Shown here piece by piece: positions 30,186-43,899 of a stretch of DNA of 64,000 nucleotides. Where the stretch lies: the NCBI GenBank assembly GCA_010093485.1, contig MU001493.1:219599-283598 (forward strand). The letters are read 5' to 3'. Each line of letters begins with the position of its first letter. Position 1 is the first letter of the stretch. A program made the position numbers and the translations under genes. The stretch is from Karstenula rhodostoma CBS 690.94 (Eukaryota > Ascomycota > Dothideomycetes > Pleosporales > Didymosphaeriaceae). The notes beneath the pieces were generated by a model. That model saw nothing but the letters and a program-made list of their open reading frames with translations, did not search any database and was not told the DNA's origin.

Positions 30186-30585
30186 AATATATATAATAGA
30201 ATAGGTAGTAAAATAAATATATCTAATTATTAAAAACTTTCTAGTATATAAAATAGAACTAGAAAGATAGAATAAGGAGACTATAAAAATCTTTATATTT
30301 TAGAGAGAATTTAAAAAATAAATTAAAATTATATTTAGTAAGGTAAATAAAGAATAATAGGCTAAATAATTTCTCTAATATATTAAGTAAATAGGATTAG
30401 TTAGTAAATACTCTACTATATTCTAATAGCTCTAGGCTAAAATTAATTAAAATAATACCCTATTATAGGTAATCTACTATAATAGCTTAAAGGAGCTAGT
30501 TAAAAATAAACTACTCTATTATAAGAAGTCTAATAGTCTAAAAGCCCTAATTAAACTAGTAGTATAAATTAACTATTAATTATAT
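30186..30585 (+). pseudogene. Gypsy-2 gag relic, first part
   Basis: Through stops it reads like a fungal Gypsy capsid, with YIKQIGLVSKYSTIF-like and YNSLKELVKNKLLYYKKSNS segments (about 30390-30535). It is cut at 30581-30585 by the Copia insertion and resumes at 36114. Confidence 0.6.
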
Positions 30586-30869
30586 TATTAGATCTACTAT
30601 AAATAATAATAGATTACTATAAACTATAGATATAGATAGGTTAGTTATATATTATATATTTATACTAATTATTATAATTAATTATTCTAAGTCTAGCTAA
30701 GATATATCCTTAAATAGTACCTTAGTACCCTATACTAGTCCCTAATAGTATAAAATATCCTAGCCTCTCCTTTTATATTTACTATCTACTACTACTAGTA
30801 GTTACTATAACTTACTATAATAGTAAGTATACTATACTATAGGTAATAATATATATATATAATCTAATA
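30586..30869 (-). repeat. Copia 3' LTR
   Basis: 284 bases, paired with 35830-36113. Confidence 0.85.
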
Positions 30870-31399
30870 TACCCCCTTAGCTTAGTACCCCTAGACTATC
30901 TAAGCTAGATTATAAGTAATAGCTTAGAGTATTTAGTAAAAGTAGTTTTAGATTTCTTTAAGTAGTATAGTATTTATTACCTCTTAATTTTCTATATTAA
31001 CTAATCTAAACTAGTTAAGGAAATCTAGCTATTTATTTACTAGTAGTATCTTTATAAGTCTATTAGTAATTATTTTAACTAACTTAGTATATTTAATAGT
31101 AATTATTCCTATAGAGACTTCTTATTATAGCTAGTAATTATAGATATTAACGTGTTAGAGCTTAGTCTAGAGTTTTAATACTTCCTAAGTTACTAAGTAA
31201 ATTATTTATTAATTATTATATTATATTATAATTATAGAGCTAGGTAATATAATTCTAAGCTTCCTTAATAATTTTAAAATATAGATAGCTTCCTTAGCTA
31301 CCTATAATAGGGCGAGTAGTTCTACCTCTATTATAGAGGTAGTAATAGTATCTTATTTATTTACCCTCTATACTATTAGGCTATTAAATAACTTAATTA

Positions 31400-32300
31400 T
31401 ATAGTTCTATAAGCTTTTCTTATTAATTATATTATTAGTAAACGAGGCATTACTAGTAATCTAGAGGTATAATCTACTTCTAAGCTATAGACCCTTATAT
31501 TTAGTAGCTAAGAGATATAATAATATTCTATTAATAGTATTTTAATATACTTAGTCTAGGTTTAATAGAAACTAGGCTAGCTATAATATAATAAAAGTAA
31601 TATCTAGTTATATTATAACTACTATAAATAGTAGTAATCTAATCTTTTATTAATACTTATTAATCTCTAATAATAAGGCTAGATCTTTTTAAGGTTTAAG
31701 CTCTATACTAGCTATAGGTATATTATAATAGTAATTAGTTTTATTTACTAGTTATTAGATCTTCTTAATATATAAGGTCTATAATAATTATATAAGTTAC
31801 TAGTTTTATTTTTAGATAACCTCTATACTAAGGAACTATTATAGGTTATCTTCTCTAGTTATAGTATATTTTTATTTAAGTAGCTCTACTACTTTAGTTA
31901 CTACTACCTCCTTTATTTAGTAATAAGTAATAATAATATTATTTATATAAAAGAAGATAATAATACTATCCTTAATTATATAGTATAGTTTATATAGAAT
32001 TATAGTAAAATCTATACCTTTAAATATTATAGTAAATTCTTTCTACTATAGCTTAGGCAAGATTTAGAGTTTATAAAGGGCCTTCTATAGTTTAAGGGTT
32101 ATACCTTTCTTTTAGTACCCTATAGGTATCCTTATATAGATTTCTTAATTAAGTATTATATATATAAATATATTAGTTATATTATATTATTTTAGTTTAA
32201 GGTTATACTTAGTAGTTATTACTATAAGTATATAGAATAATTAATTAGTTAAAGTTATTATATAGATATTTTATAGAGTAATATCCTTCTACTAGTCTCC
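31400..32300 (-). pseudogene. Copia pol relic, reverse transcriptase part
   Basis: Minus strand at about 31921-31980 reads KDSIIIFFYINNIIIITY, the Copia palm motif with YVDD changed to YINN. Borders are approximate; stops are frequent. Confidence 0.65.
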
Positions 32301-34764
32301 TTATATAACTAGTTAAGTCTTATACTTTAGGAATTAATAGTATTTATTAAGTTTATAGGTATATACTTATATATAGTTAAGGATTTAGTAACCTACTTAT
32401 TTAATTAGTCTCTATAGTACTTTTATTTATAAGTTTATTTATTAATAGCTAGTAAAGTATTTATATTTAGTTTCTTAAAATAATTCCCCTATTAGGTAAT
32501 CCTTAAGTCTAGTTTAGATTATTAGTAGTAATAGTAGCTAGCTTTAATAAGGCTTTAATCCTTATATAAGTATTTATTTTACTTATATTTTATTAAGGTT
32601 ATAGCCTTTATATATACCTTTATAATCTACTAGGGTACCTACTATAAATATAGCTATCTAGGGTATAATCTTTATACTAGCTACTATTAGCTACTATATA
32701 TAGTTATCTACTACTTATACTTTTAGTAATAGTATATTTTATATTATAAGTTATACTAGTAGTATAACTAGTAGTAGTATTATTAGTAGTAATAGGTAAG
32801 TACTATTATACTTCCTTTTTAGTAATTCTTCTAATATCTCTTATTATTATTATAAGTTACTATAATTTATTATAACTAACTTATCTTTATAGAATAAAGT
32901 TATTTCTAGTTTAGTTATTAGAGTAGGTAGTCTCTCTATAGTCCTAATCTATAATATAATCTCTTCTAGAGTACTATATATAAGGTTATCTATAAGCTCT
33001 TCCTATATTCTATTAAATACTATATCTTTATTAAATATAATATTATAGATACTAATTATTTTTAATAGTAATAGAATTTATATATACTAGATATTTATTA
33101 ATTAGTATCCTATAAGGTATCTAATCTATACCTTTAGGTTAAGTCTCTATAACTTACTTTTCCTATACTATATATTATTAGTTATAGCGAAGGCTTTATT
33201 TCTATATACTTTAAGGTATACTAGGTTTAGTTTCTAAGGCTAAGTTATTATCCTATTAATAAGGGTAACTATTATAAAGAATACTTTATATAGTAAGTAC
33301 TAGTAATTTTTATAATTTAGTATTTAATTATATAGGTATACTATAGCTTTAGTAATCTTAGACTATATTTTTTATAAAAGGTTTATATTAAGTTATATTA
33401 TATAGGCTTTTTCTTTTATTATATCTTCTAAGTACTTAGCTCCTCTATTTTATACTTATATATCTAGTACTAAGGGCTTAATTTTAATACCTTAGCTTAT
33501 ATACTAGCGTTTAATATCTACTTTTACTATAAAAATCTTATTATCTAATTTAATAATCTTAACTATTATACTAAACTATACTTTTATAAATAATATAAAA
33601 CTACTAAGTATTTTAATAATAATCCTTACTAGGTAGTTATCTTTAAAGTAGAAGTTCTATATATAGCTAGAGTATTAATTAGTAATTAATATTTAGCTTT
33701 TCTCTTTAGTAGAGCTATTAGGTTTAAAGTTATAAAAGTTAATTATAATATACTTACTAGATCCTTAATTATTTAGTTAAGGTATATATCTAATCTATTA
33801 TTTTAATTTAGCTTATCTATAGATATTATATTTTACTATAAAGATACCTTTAATATATACCCCCTTAGCTTACTATACTAGGTACTTAAGTATATTTAGT
33901 TCTAGATAGTCTAGTTATTTATACTATATAGCTATATTTATAGTTTTTACTTTATACTTTATATATATTATTACCTTATATATAGTATATACTATACTTT
34001 ATATAATAGTATAAATACTATTAGTAGATCTATACTCTAGTACTTATTAATTATATAATTCTTATAGTTCTACTATAATAGTATTATTAGCTTATTTTAG
34101 TACTATAAGTTCTAATTTAGTATTTTACTATAGTCCTTAATATCTAAGTAGTTAAAAGGATACTAGGTTATAGAGTAGATTAGGATAGTAAGCTATATTA
34201 TTAAGCCTAATTATACTATTTCCTTAATAATTTTATAATTTAAGGTAAATACTTCTATATTCTTATATCTAGACCTATATATTACCTACCTATATAAAGT
34301 CTCCTAGTATTAGTAGCTAAAATAAGATAAATTAATTAATATTATTAAAGATATAATATATAGTACTTAAGTTAAAAATTAATAAGGTTTATAATAGATA
34401 TATATAAGGGTTAGATTAAGAGATTACTTAGAAACTTATAAGAATTATAGTAATTTTCTATCCTTTTAGTTACTTATTACTAGCCTCTAATATTTAGGTT
34501 AGTATAGGAATATATAACTATTTAATTTATAGTATTCTAGATTATACTTATTTAGATATATATATCTATTCTTATATTAAGGGATTATTTTAGATATTAT
34601 ATTTAATAAAACTATTTTATTCTAGTTATAATTTCTACTATACTAAAGCTTTTTCTAGAAAGGTATAATAGTAATCCTTTAGTATATATTCTATAGAATA
34701 TATAAAATACTTTTCTTTATTTATACCTTAATTTTTTATTTACTAGTAAGGTATTTTATTCCTT

Positions 34765-34862
34765 TTATAACCTCCCTACCTATATAGTATAGAGGTATTC
34801 TACCTATATAGTATAGAGTTTTACCTATATAGTATAAAGAATCCTTATCTATATAGTATAAG
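34765..34862. repeat. Tandem repeat in the Copia internal region
   Basis: Four copies of a unit of 21-24 bases built on CCTATATAGTATA. Confidence 0.6.
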
Positions 34863-35829
34863 TAGATTAAGGTTATATAATTCCTATAAAGATATTATTA
34901 TACTTTATTCTTATTTTTAAGTACCTTATATTTATATAGGTATACTATTATTAGTATAAAAGACGTTCCCTTTAGTACTAGTATCTAGTTCTCCTCTAGT
35001 AATAAATATAGCTCTAATTATAGTCTTAACTAGATAATAGTACTTTATATAAAATCTAAACTTCTTTATTATATTTTAGTATATTATTTCCTATTTATTT
35101 TAGAAAGCCTATTTAAAAGTAGTAGTATATACTTTATCTAGTACTATAATATTTCTTATAAAATTATTAAAGATAGTTATATTATTTATAGTTTCTATAT
35201 AGCTTTACCTCTTAGTAATAAATACTATATAATTATATTTAGCTAGCTAGAGGTTCTATTTAGTTAACCTCTTAGTACTTTAAATAATATATAGGTATTT
35301 ATATTATACTTATAACTTTACTTCTTTATTATTAACTCCTACTTTCTTTATAATAAGGAGGATTTATTCTTTATATAGTTTCTTAGGGAAGTAGTAGATA
35401 TTAAATAGGTTAGCTATAATAGAACCCTATAAGTATAATATAAGCTTCTCTACTCTCTATATCTTTATATAATATTTTACTAGTTCTATTTTATACTAAT
35501 TAGATTATAGTTTATAATATTTAACTTATAAGTTCTATTATAACTTTTATATATTTATAAGGATATATAGGTTACTTAGTATTAGGTTATTATTATATAT
35601 AAATTAATATAGGTCTAGTAACTATAGTATTTATAGTTATAACTTTAGTACCTTATTATTAGTTAGATTAAATATATATTATACTTAGTTAGCTCTTACT
35701 TATATTTCTAGTACTATTAGCTATTCTATATACTATATAGAGATAGTAAGGAAAGTTTTTATAGGTCTAATAGGTAGCGCTATATTATTTAGCGCGTATA
35801 GTTAGTAATAAGGTAGTAAGACTTTTAAT

Positions 35830-36113
35830 TATTAGATTTACTATAAATAATAATAGATTACTATAAATTATAGATATAAATAGGTTAGTTATATATTATA
35901 TATTTATACTAATTATTATAATTAATTATTCTAAGTCTAGCTAAGATATACCCTTAAACGGTGCCTTAGTACCCTATACTAGTCTCTAATAGTATAAAAT
36001 ATCCTAGTCTCTCCTTTTATACTTACTATCTATTACTACTAGTAGTTACTATAACTTACTATAATAGTAAGTATACTATACTATAGGTAATAATATATAT
36101 ATGTAATCTAATA
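35830..36113 (-). repeat. Copia 5' LTR
   Basis: 284 bases, paired with 30586-30869. Confidence 0.85.
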
Positions 36114-36313
36114 TATATAAATAATAACTAGAAAAGAAAAAATCTACTAAACTAGTATTTAGTTTAAGGGCTAATATATAGAAGTTATATTATAAGTAAA
36201 GGAATTATAATAGAGATATAATTATAGAAAATAAAATCTATAAAAAAAAGAAATAAATCTTATAATAAAAGAAGTAAAATAATATCTAATAATAATACTT
36301 TAAGGATAGAGCT

Positions 36314-36355
36314 TATCTAAACTATAGAAAGAGGGGATACTTTAAGGCTAAATAT
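36314..36355 (+). pseudogene. Gypsy-2 gag zinc-knuckle relic
   Basis: Reads YLNYRKRGYFKAKYPSRK, the CCHC pattern with all four ligands turned to Tyr. It belongs to the gag segment that continues from 30585 across the Copia insertion. Confidence 0.75.
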
Positions 36356-36630
36356 CCTTCTAGGAAGTTCTAAAATAAGTAAGTTTAGATAATAAAAGTA
36401 ACTATAATAATACTATAGCTTAAAACTTCTATACTATTATAAGAGGATAATATAGAAGATAATTCTAATTCCTTTAAATTACTAGAGGAAATCTAAGAAA
36501 CTACTAATAAAAAGGATATTATAAACTAAATTCTATAAAATCTATATTAGATATATAGAAATAATAAATACTTTATACTAGCCTATAATTATAAAATTAG
36601 AATTATAGGAATAGATACTAATAGAATATA

Positions 36631-36789
36631 TTATATATATTATAGAGATTTACTATAAGATAGGGTAATTTAATAAAGTAGGAGGGATAAAAAGGCGCGT
36701 TATACTTTACTAATATACGAATAAAGGGGGACTAAAAAAGTAACTAAAATATATCTAGTATCTATATATAGGCTAACTAAAAAGGGCGT
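36631..36789. mobile_element. Short interspersed repeat, copy B
   Basis: 159 bases between direct repeats TAGAATATA (36622-36630 and 36790-36798). Matches copy A at 24463 over its length but ends about 60 bases earlier. The different flanking repeats at the two sites support real insertion events. Confidence 0.5.
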
Positions 36790-37659
36790 TAGAATATACT
36801 ATTAAATAAAAAAATAATAAGAAAGTATCCTAGTATCTATATAATAGATCTAAATTAATAATAATTATTTAAAAATTAAATAGTAGTATTATAACTATAA
36901 TAACTATAAATACTATAAAGAAGAGAAAACTAGTATAGCTAAAACCTCTAAATAACTAGACTATAAAAAGCTTCTAAAGAAAGACTATTTAGAAGTATAA
37001 TATTATATTTACTAATTAGAATAATAGTTATATAACTATAATATACTAAAATAGTAATAATACTATATAGAAAACTATTCTAAATATTAGAAATAAAAGT
37101 ATACTATAGGTTACTAGCTAATAGAAAAAAACTTAAGGGATATAAAAATATTTTATAAATATAAGAAAACTATCTATCTAACTAAGAATAAAATATAATA
37201 TATATATAAAATTAAATAGTACTACTATAATTATCTAGAATAATATCTAAAATACTTAAATAAGAAGGAAGCTACTATATATAACTAAAATAATAAAAAT
37301 TATAAAAAGATATATTTTTTTAAATATATAATTACTAGATATTTAAAGTACTAAAATAAGGTTAATAAAAGGGAAATTATAAAAGTAATAAAGATAGAAA
37401 AATACTAGAGGTATATAATCTAGAATTATTCTAAAAATCCCTAAACTTATTTAAAACTAATAAGAAGGTATACTATAGAATTATACTATACTAATTACTC
37501 TCTCTATAATAATTATAGGTATCTAGAAAGACTATAGATTAAAATATAGATAATATTAAAAAACTAAAATACTACTAAATAATAAGCTAAACTAGTAAAA
37601 GTATTCTAAAAACTTAAAAAGTAAATAGAAATAATAGGGCTATAGAATTTTATATAGAA

Positions 37660-39610
37660 AAGTAGGTTATAATTAAAGAATTCTAAGTAAATATATTAAT
37701 AGACTCTAGTATTACTAGATATCTAATTTTATCTAGAGTAATAGAGAAATATAACTTACTATATTAAAATAAAATAGAGCTAGTTTAATTAGAAATAATA
37801 GATAGGATATTTTTTTAAAAATATAGTAAAAACTAGTTATACCTTAAAATACTACTATTACTAGTAAGTATTAAAGAATTTAAGAGCTAATATAGTTTTA
37901 CTATAATAGATATAGAAAGTCTAGAAGCTATTATAGATTATAACTAGTTATTAAAAAATAATCTAAATATTAACTAGAAAAGTTAAATAATATATAGCTA
38001 AGGATTAATATTATAGATTACTAGTATAAGATACCTATAGAAAGTAAAGCTAAAGGCCCTAAATACTCTAACTAAATAGACTATATAATAATAAATTAAG
38101 GAAATTTTAACTACTAAGATTACTAGAATTCTAAAAGAAAATCTAGAATAAGTATAAATTATCTAGGTATAATATTTAGACCTCTAGATTATAAAGAAAC
38201 TATTAATAATTCTACTAGAATATAAGAAATATATAGAATTCTTTAAAAAAATTAAAAGGAAAGAACTACTAGATTACTAAAAATAGAATTATAAAATACC
38301 TCTAAAAAAGGATATAAAACTATAACTAGAATAACTAAAACTAATATTAGTAGACTAAGAAAAAGAAATATAAAAGTATTTATAAAAGAATCTAGAATAA
38401 AAATATATCTAGAAAAGTTATAGTTTTATAGCCTTTCTAATTCTATAGGTATTTAAGAAAAATAGTAAACTATAACTCTATATAGACTATAGATAGTTAA
38501 ATAATACTATAATTAAAAACTAGTATTTATTACCCTTAATTATAGAGCTTATAGATAGACTTTAGAAAACTAAGTAGTTTATAAAATTTAATATATATAA
38601 TAGATATTACTATATATAAATAGCTAAAGGATATAAATAAAAGATAGTATTTAGAACTAGATATAGTCTCTATAAATACTAGATTATACTATTTAGACTA
38701 ATAAATACCCCTATAATATTTTAGATAATTATTAATAAAATACTATATAAATATTTAAATATATTCTATATAATATACCTTAATAATATACTTATTTACT
38801 CTACTAGAATACTAGAGGAATATATAGAATATATAAAGAAAGTACTTAAAAAAATAAAAAAGTATTAGTTACTTTTTTATCTAAATAAATATAAGTTCTA
38901 TATTACTAAAATAAAGTATCTAAAATTTATTATTTTAAAAAAAGGTATATTAATAGATTTAAAGAAGGTCGCTACTATATAGAAATAGCTAGTTCCTAAA
39001 TTAGTAAAGGATATCTAGTTTTTTCTAAGGTTTATTAACTTTTATTAGAAGTTTATAAAGGACTATTCTAAAACTATTATACTACTAATAAATTTTATAA
39101 AGAAAAGTAATAATAAAATTATATAACTAATTTAAGGGAAGCTATTAGAGGTATTTAGGAAATTATAGATAATATTTCTAATAGCCCTATTTCTATAAAT
39201 ATTTAACCTATAAAAACTAGCTAGAATTAAAATAAATATATTTAACTATATATTAGAAGTAATTCTCTTATAACTAAATAAAAATAGAAAATAGAGATTA
39301 GTATTCTATTATTTATAAAAGTTTTTAAAAGTAGAACTTAATTATAATATTTATAATAAGGAACTACTAGTAATAGTAAATATTTTTAAATAATAGAAAG
39401 TATAATTTATAGAAGTCTATTTTAAGGTAGAGATATAAATAAACTACTAGAATCTTACTAGTTTTATATTAATAAAAAAGCTTAATTAATAATAAGTATA
39501 ATAGGTAAAATTCTTAGTAAACTTTAATTTTATAATTTACTATTAATCTAGAACTCTTAATAGTATAGTAGATACCTTAAGTAAATAATTAAACTTAACT
39601 AAGGATAATG
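37660..39610 (+). pseudogene. Gypsy-2 pol relic: protease, reverse transcriptase, RNase H
   Basis: IYLNNILIYSTRILEEYIEY at about 38773-38832 is the Gypsy palm motif (YLDD changed to YLNN). ELNYNIYNKELLVIVNIFK-like sequence at about 39335-39395 is RNase H, where DIYDKELLAI is typical. Frames are broken by stops throughout. Confidence 0.75.
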
Positions 39611-39879
39611 TTAAGCTATATAATATAATACTATATAAATATAAAGATAGTATATTTAAATATAACTAACTAAAAATTAGAATATAAATAGCTAGTCTAA
39701 GGTATATAGAACTAGAAGTATAAAACTTCTAAGACTACTAGAAATTTAATTAAGGCTAGAAAGAGAAATATAACCTCTTTAAATATAGTTTTAATAAAAC
39801 TAAATAAGACTATTAATAATAAATTATTATTAATAATAGATATATACCTATTCTAATTAAAAGACTATATAAATTAAGA

Positions 39880-40560
39880 GAATAAAAATATCTAGATATT
39901 AAAGAGATAATATATTATATCGCGAATAAATATACTATCCCTAAACTTAAGTAGCTAGTAATATAAAAGATAAGTAACTATTTAGCTTATTATAAAAATA
40001 AGTCTAAGAGATATAAGCCTTATAGACTTCTATAACTATTATCTATAGTAAAATAACTATAGTAAAGTATAATAATAGATTTTATTATAAAATTTCTAAA
40101 ATTACTATAGCTAGAAATAAAGTATATATATAATACTATTATAGTAATAGTATATAGACTTATAAAGATAGTTAAATTTAGACCTATAAAAGAGTTTATA
40201 ATAGTAGAGAAACTAGTCTATAAAGTAGATAATATACTATTCTCTAAGTATAGACTACTAGAAGAATTTATTATAAATAAAAATAAGCTTTTTATTTTAA
40301 AGTATTAGAATACTTTTATTATAGCGCTAGAAATAAACTAAAAATTATTAATAAACTTCTACTTTAAAATAGATAGATAAATAGAATATATAAATTAGAT
40401 ACTTAAATAATATTTATAGTTCTATATTAATAAGTAATAGAATAACTAGATAGAACTTCTACTAACTATATAGTTAATATATAATAGTTTAAGATTAGAT
40501 ATAATAAAATACTTATCCTACTATATAAACTATAGATATAAGCTAGTTACTTATTAAAAT
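39880..40560 (+). pseudogene. Gypsy-2 integrase relic
   Basis: At about 40340-40460 it reads KLLINFYFKIDR.IEYIN, which corresponds to the integrase core LSTAFHPQTDGQTERVNQ, followed by a tryptophan-containing NNWIEL segment. Confidence 0.7.
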
Positions 40561-40929
40561 CTAAAGAATATAAAAAGTAGTTTTACTAAAGCCTAAAATA
40601 AAGCTTAGAAGATAAAGAAATTTTATAAAGTCTTATAAAAAAAAATTACCTATAGAGCCCTTATAATATCTAAAAATATAAATAAATAAAAGATTAAAGG
40701 ACTAACCCTTAAAAAAAAGGATAAAGTTTTCCTATTATAGAAAAATCTAAAAATAAAATAACTAAGTAAAAAACTAAATTACCTTTAGATAGGATTCTTT
40801 AAAGTTTAAAAAATAAAGAAACTAGTTATAACTAAGCTATTTCTACTAATAGGTATAAAGATATACCTTACCTTTTATAAATTACTATTAGAACTAATAC
40901 CTCTAAATACTCTAATTAAAATATAGCTA

Positions 40930-41110
40930 GAGCTAGAAGATAATAAGTATAAAATTAAAGTAATTAAAAACCTATAAATAATTAAAGATTAGTAAAAATA
41001 CCTAGTTAAGTAGAAAGGATAGCTAGAATAGTATAATACTTAAAAACTAAAAAAAAATCTTATAAACTATAAAAAACTACTAGAGGACTTCTACTAGCTA
41101 ATAATAAAGG
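40930..41110 (+). pseudogene. Gypsy-2 chromodomain relic
   Basis: The C-terminus of pol reads KYLVK.KG.LE.YNT and then KNLINYKKLLEDFY, the pattern of a chromodomain (YLVKWKGY...TWEP...NL). This marks a chromovirus. Confidence 0.65.
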
Positions 41111-41807
41111 ATTAACCCTAAAAGGATTAATTAATAAGGATATTAGTCTAAAATTAAAAAAGAAGTTAAAAAAGATAAAAGAATTAATAATAAAAGAATT
41201 AGTCTATAACTAGTCTAAATTAGTTAAGAATTTATATAATAATAATATAGAAATAGTACTAGTATCTATATTTTTTAAAACCTCCTCTTCTAGATAATCT
41301 AGTATATTAAGTATATAAGTATTATAAGTTATAAGTAACTACTCTTATTTTTTTATTTTTATAATTTTTACTTTTAGGTAAGTAACCTTAGTTTTAATAT
41401 AGAGAAGAATAAAATATTTTTTATATTTCTTAAACTAAACTAATTCCTATTTTTTTTTAGAAATCTAAAGACTATATTTTATATAAATAGTAATATATAT
41501 AGTATACTCCTTAGTTAAAATATTTATAAAATACTTTAGGACCTTCTTCTCTATATAATAAATATACTTTATTAATATTATTAAACTATAATAATAAATT
41601 TTATTAGTATAGATATAGTAATAATTAGTTAATAATTATTTTAGTACTTTAGATATAGTTAGGGAGGTTTAGAAAATCTAAAAAAGGATATAATACTATA
41701 TTTAGAGGTATAGAAGAATAAATCTTTATACCCCTAGACTATACTATAATAGTAGATTATAAGGTAATAATAAGGTATTAAAATAATAACCCTAAAAGGG
41801 AGAATAA

Positions 41808-42309
41808 TATTATAATTATAGTAGAACTAGACTAAAAGGAAAGAAAAAATTATATATAAGATATTAGTAATAGAAATAAAGCTAATAGATACTTATATAT
41901 AAATCTATAGAGTAGCTTATATTATAAGTTATATAACTATAATTCTACTAAGAATATAAAATTCTAGAAGTATTAGATCTTAGTAGAAGTAGAGTAAATA
42001 TTTTTACTAAGAAGGTAGAATCTATAGAAATAAACTAGAGGATTCTAGAATAATAAGAATTAGAATAACTAGTATATAGTTTAGAAAAATCTCTATATAA
42101 TTTCTATTTTTTATAATTAACTTTTATATTTAAATTAAAGTACTTTATCTATATATAAATACTTAGTCTTCTTTTAGTATTATTATATTATATTCTATTA
42201 TAATATAGAATTATTAACTAATCTAGTACTTACCTCTATTATATTTTATTCCTTAAATAATCCTTAAGATATAGATCTAGGTTAGGTATATAGAAAACCC
42301 CTTATAATA
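41808..42309 (+). repeat. Gypsy-2 3' LTR
   Basis: 502 bases, paired with 29333-29834. Confidence 0.85.
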
Positions 42310-42314
42310 TTCTT

Positions 42315-42560
42315 ATATATTTTAAAGATAAAAAACTATTATAATATAAAATAAATATAAGCGATCTAGTATTAGGTATATATACTAAATAAGAAAGAAA
42401 TAATAAATAGTACCTAATTACCTACTATTTATATAAATTTAATAATATTAAAATATAATATAATATATATAATAAAGAACTCTATATAATTATTAAAGTA
42501 TTAAATAGTCTAGATTCTAATCTAGGCCTATAGAACTATATAGTATACTTATAATAGAAG
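42315..42560 (+). pseudogene. Gypsy-1 RNase H relic (continues from 29327)
   Basis: QYNIYNKELYIIIKVLNSLD at about 42454-42513 is the RNase H motif, resuming exactly after the Gypsy-2 target duplication. Beyond about 42560 the match is lost. Confidence 0.65.
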
Positions 42561-43680
42561 AAAGCTTTTTATCCTTTTTTAATACTTATTTTATATATTT
42601 TTATACTTTTTTAATTATTAGTATAATACTAACTAATAGTTATTTAATACTAACTCTTCTTATCTATATTTATTAATATTCTTAACTTTTATTTATAGCT
42701 TATAGCTTATAACTTATAACTTATCCTATTACTATTATTATTACTATTAATACTATTTACCTATTATTACTATTAATATTACCTATCTATTATTACTATT
42801 AATATTACCTACTACTTTCTTATATATTCTATAAAACTACTATTATTTACTCTATATTTATTAATTATATAGATTACTCTAACTTAATTATAATTACTTT
42901 TACTATAAAGTCTAGTTCCTTTTAATCCTTAAGAACTATTATAATTAGCTCTTACTACTTATTAATAAAGTTCCTATTTCTAGTTAACTACTATAAAGGT
43001 AATTCTATCCTAGATTAGTAATACTATATATATATATATATATAAGAAACTTACTAATAGACTCTATAATTATATAGTCTATAGCTATAACTTATAGTAT
43101 TTATATACTAGATTAATTATTATACTAATAGAGATTAACTTACTAAATAATATATTAGATCTTATAATATATATAGTTAGATATATCTAAATTACTAATA
43201 AATTTATTACTAGTATATACTATATTATATTTATTACTAAGGATTAGTTATTTATTATTATTAGTTATTTTAATAAAGATATAATATAGGTCTCTTTTTA
43301 TAAAAGCTAGCCTTTATATATAGTACTATAAGTTATTTACTACTAGTAGATAATCTCTCTTTTATATTCTTTTTTAAATTATAATATTATTAATATTTTA
43401 TAATATCCTTAATATTTTATAACTTCTCTATAATTATATATTAGGTATTAGTAAATAAGGAGTATATTACCCTACTAATATTATATAATATTATAGTATT
43501 ATAGTATTACTATATTATATAATATATATAGATAGATTACTACTTAGTTAATTAAGTCTAGTACTATAGGCGTCTTTTTTTTTTTTTATTATAAATAGTA
43601 CTATCTTTTAGAGCTATTTAATAGAATTATATAGTATCTTTAGATATTTCCTTATTACTAGGTAGTTATAATAATAACTT

Positions 43681-43711
<31 letters not shown>

Positions 43712-43712
43712 G
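42560..43712 (+). mobile_element. Possible poly(A)-tailed insertion in Gypsy-1
   Basis: Separates RNase H from integrase and ends in a run of about 23 A (43690-43712). This suggests a non-LTR element or SINE, but no reverse transcriptase motif or direct repeat was found. Confidence 0.3.
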
Positions 43713-43899
43713 TACTAAAGTACTAGAGAATCTATACTTTTAGTTATTTATTACTAGAAGTCTATATAGATTATAAAAATCTATTATAGTTTATAATAAC
43801 TAAGAAATTTATACTATAATAATAATAATAATTATAGACTATAGAATAATATAAGTTTAAAGTTACCTATATAATAAAAAAAAAAAATAGAAAAGCTAA

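Larger units (their letters stand above)
30586..36113 (-). mobile_element. Copia-type LTR retrotransposon inserted in Gypsy-2 gag
   Basis: LTRs 30586-30869 and 35830-36113, both exactly 284 bases, with inverted ends TATTAGAT/ATCTAATA (from TGTTAGAT/ATCTAACA). Target duplication TATAT at 30581-30585 and 36114-36118. It is on the minus strand: a polypurine tract (CTAAGGGGGT) abuts the left LTR when read in reverse, and the reverse transcriptase relic is on that strand. It is the youngest layer of the three, because it splits Gypsy-2, which splits Gypsy-1. Confidence 0.85.
29333..42309 (+). mobile_element. Gypsy-2: chromodomain LTR retrotransposon inside Gypsy-1
   Basis: LTRs 29333-29834 and 41808-42309, both exactly 502 bases, starting TATTATAATTATAG and ending CCTTATAATA (from TG...CA). 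Target duplication TTCTT at 29328-29332 and 42310-42314. A purine tract (AAAAGGGAGAATAA) precedes the right LTR. It inserted between the reverse transcriptase and RNase H of Gypsy-1. Its own gag was later split by the Copia element. A third LTR copy of the same family is the inverted solo LTR at 23356-24807. Confidence 0.88.
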
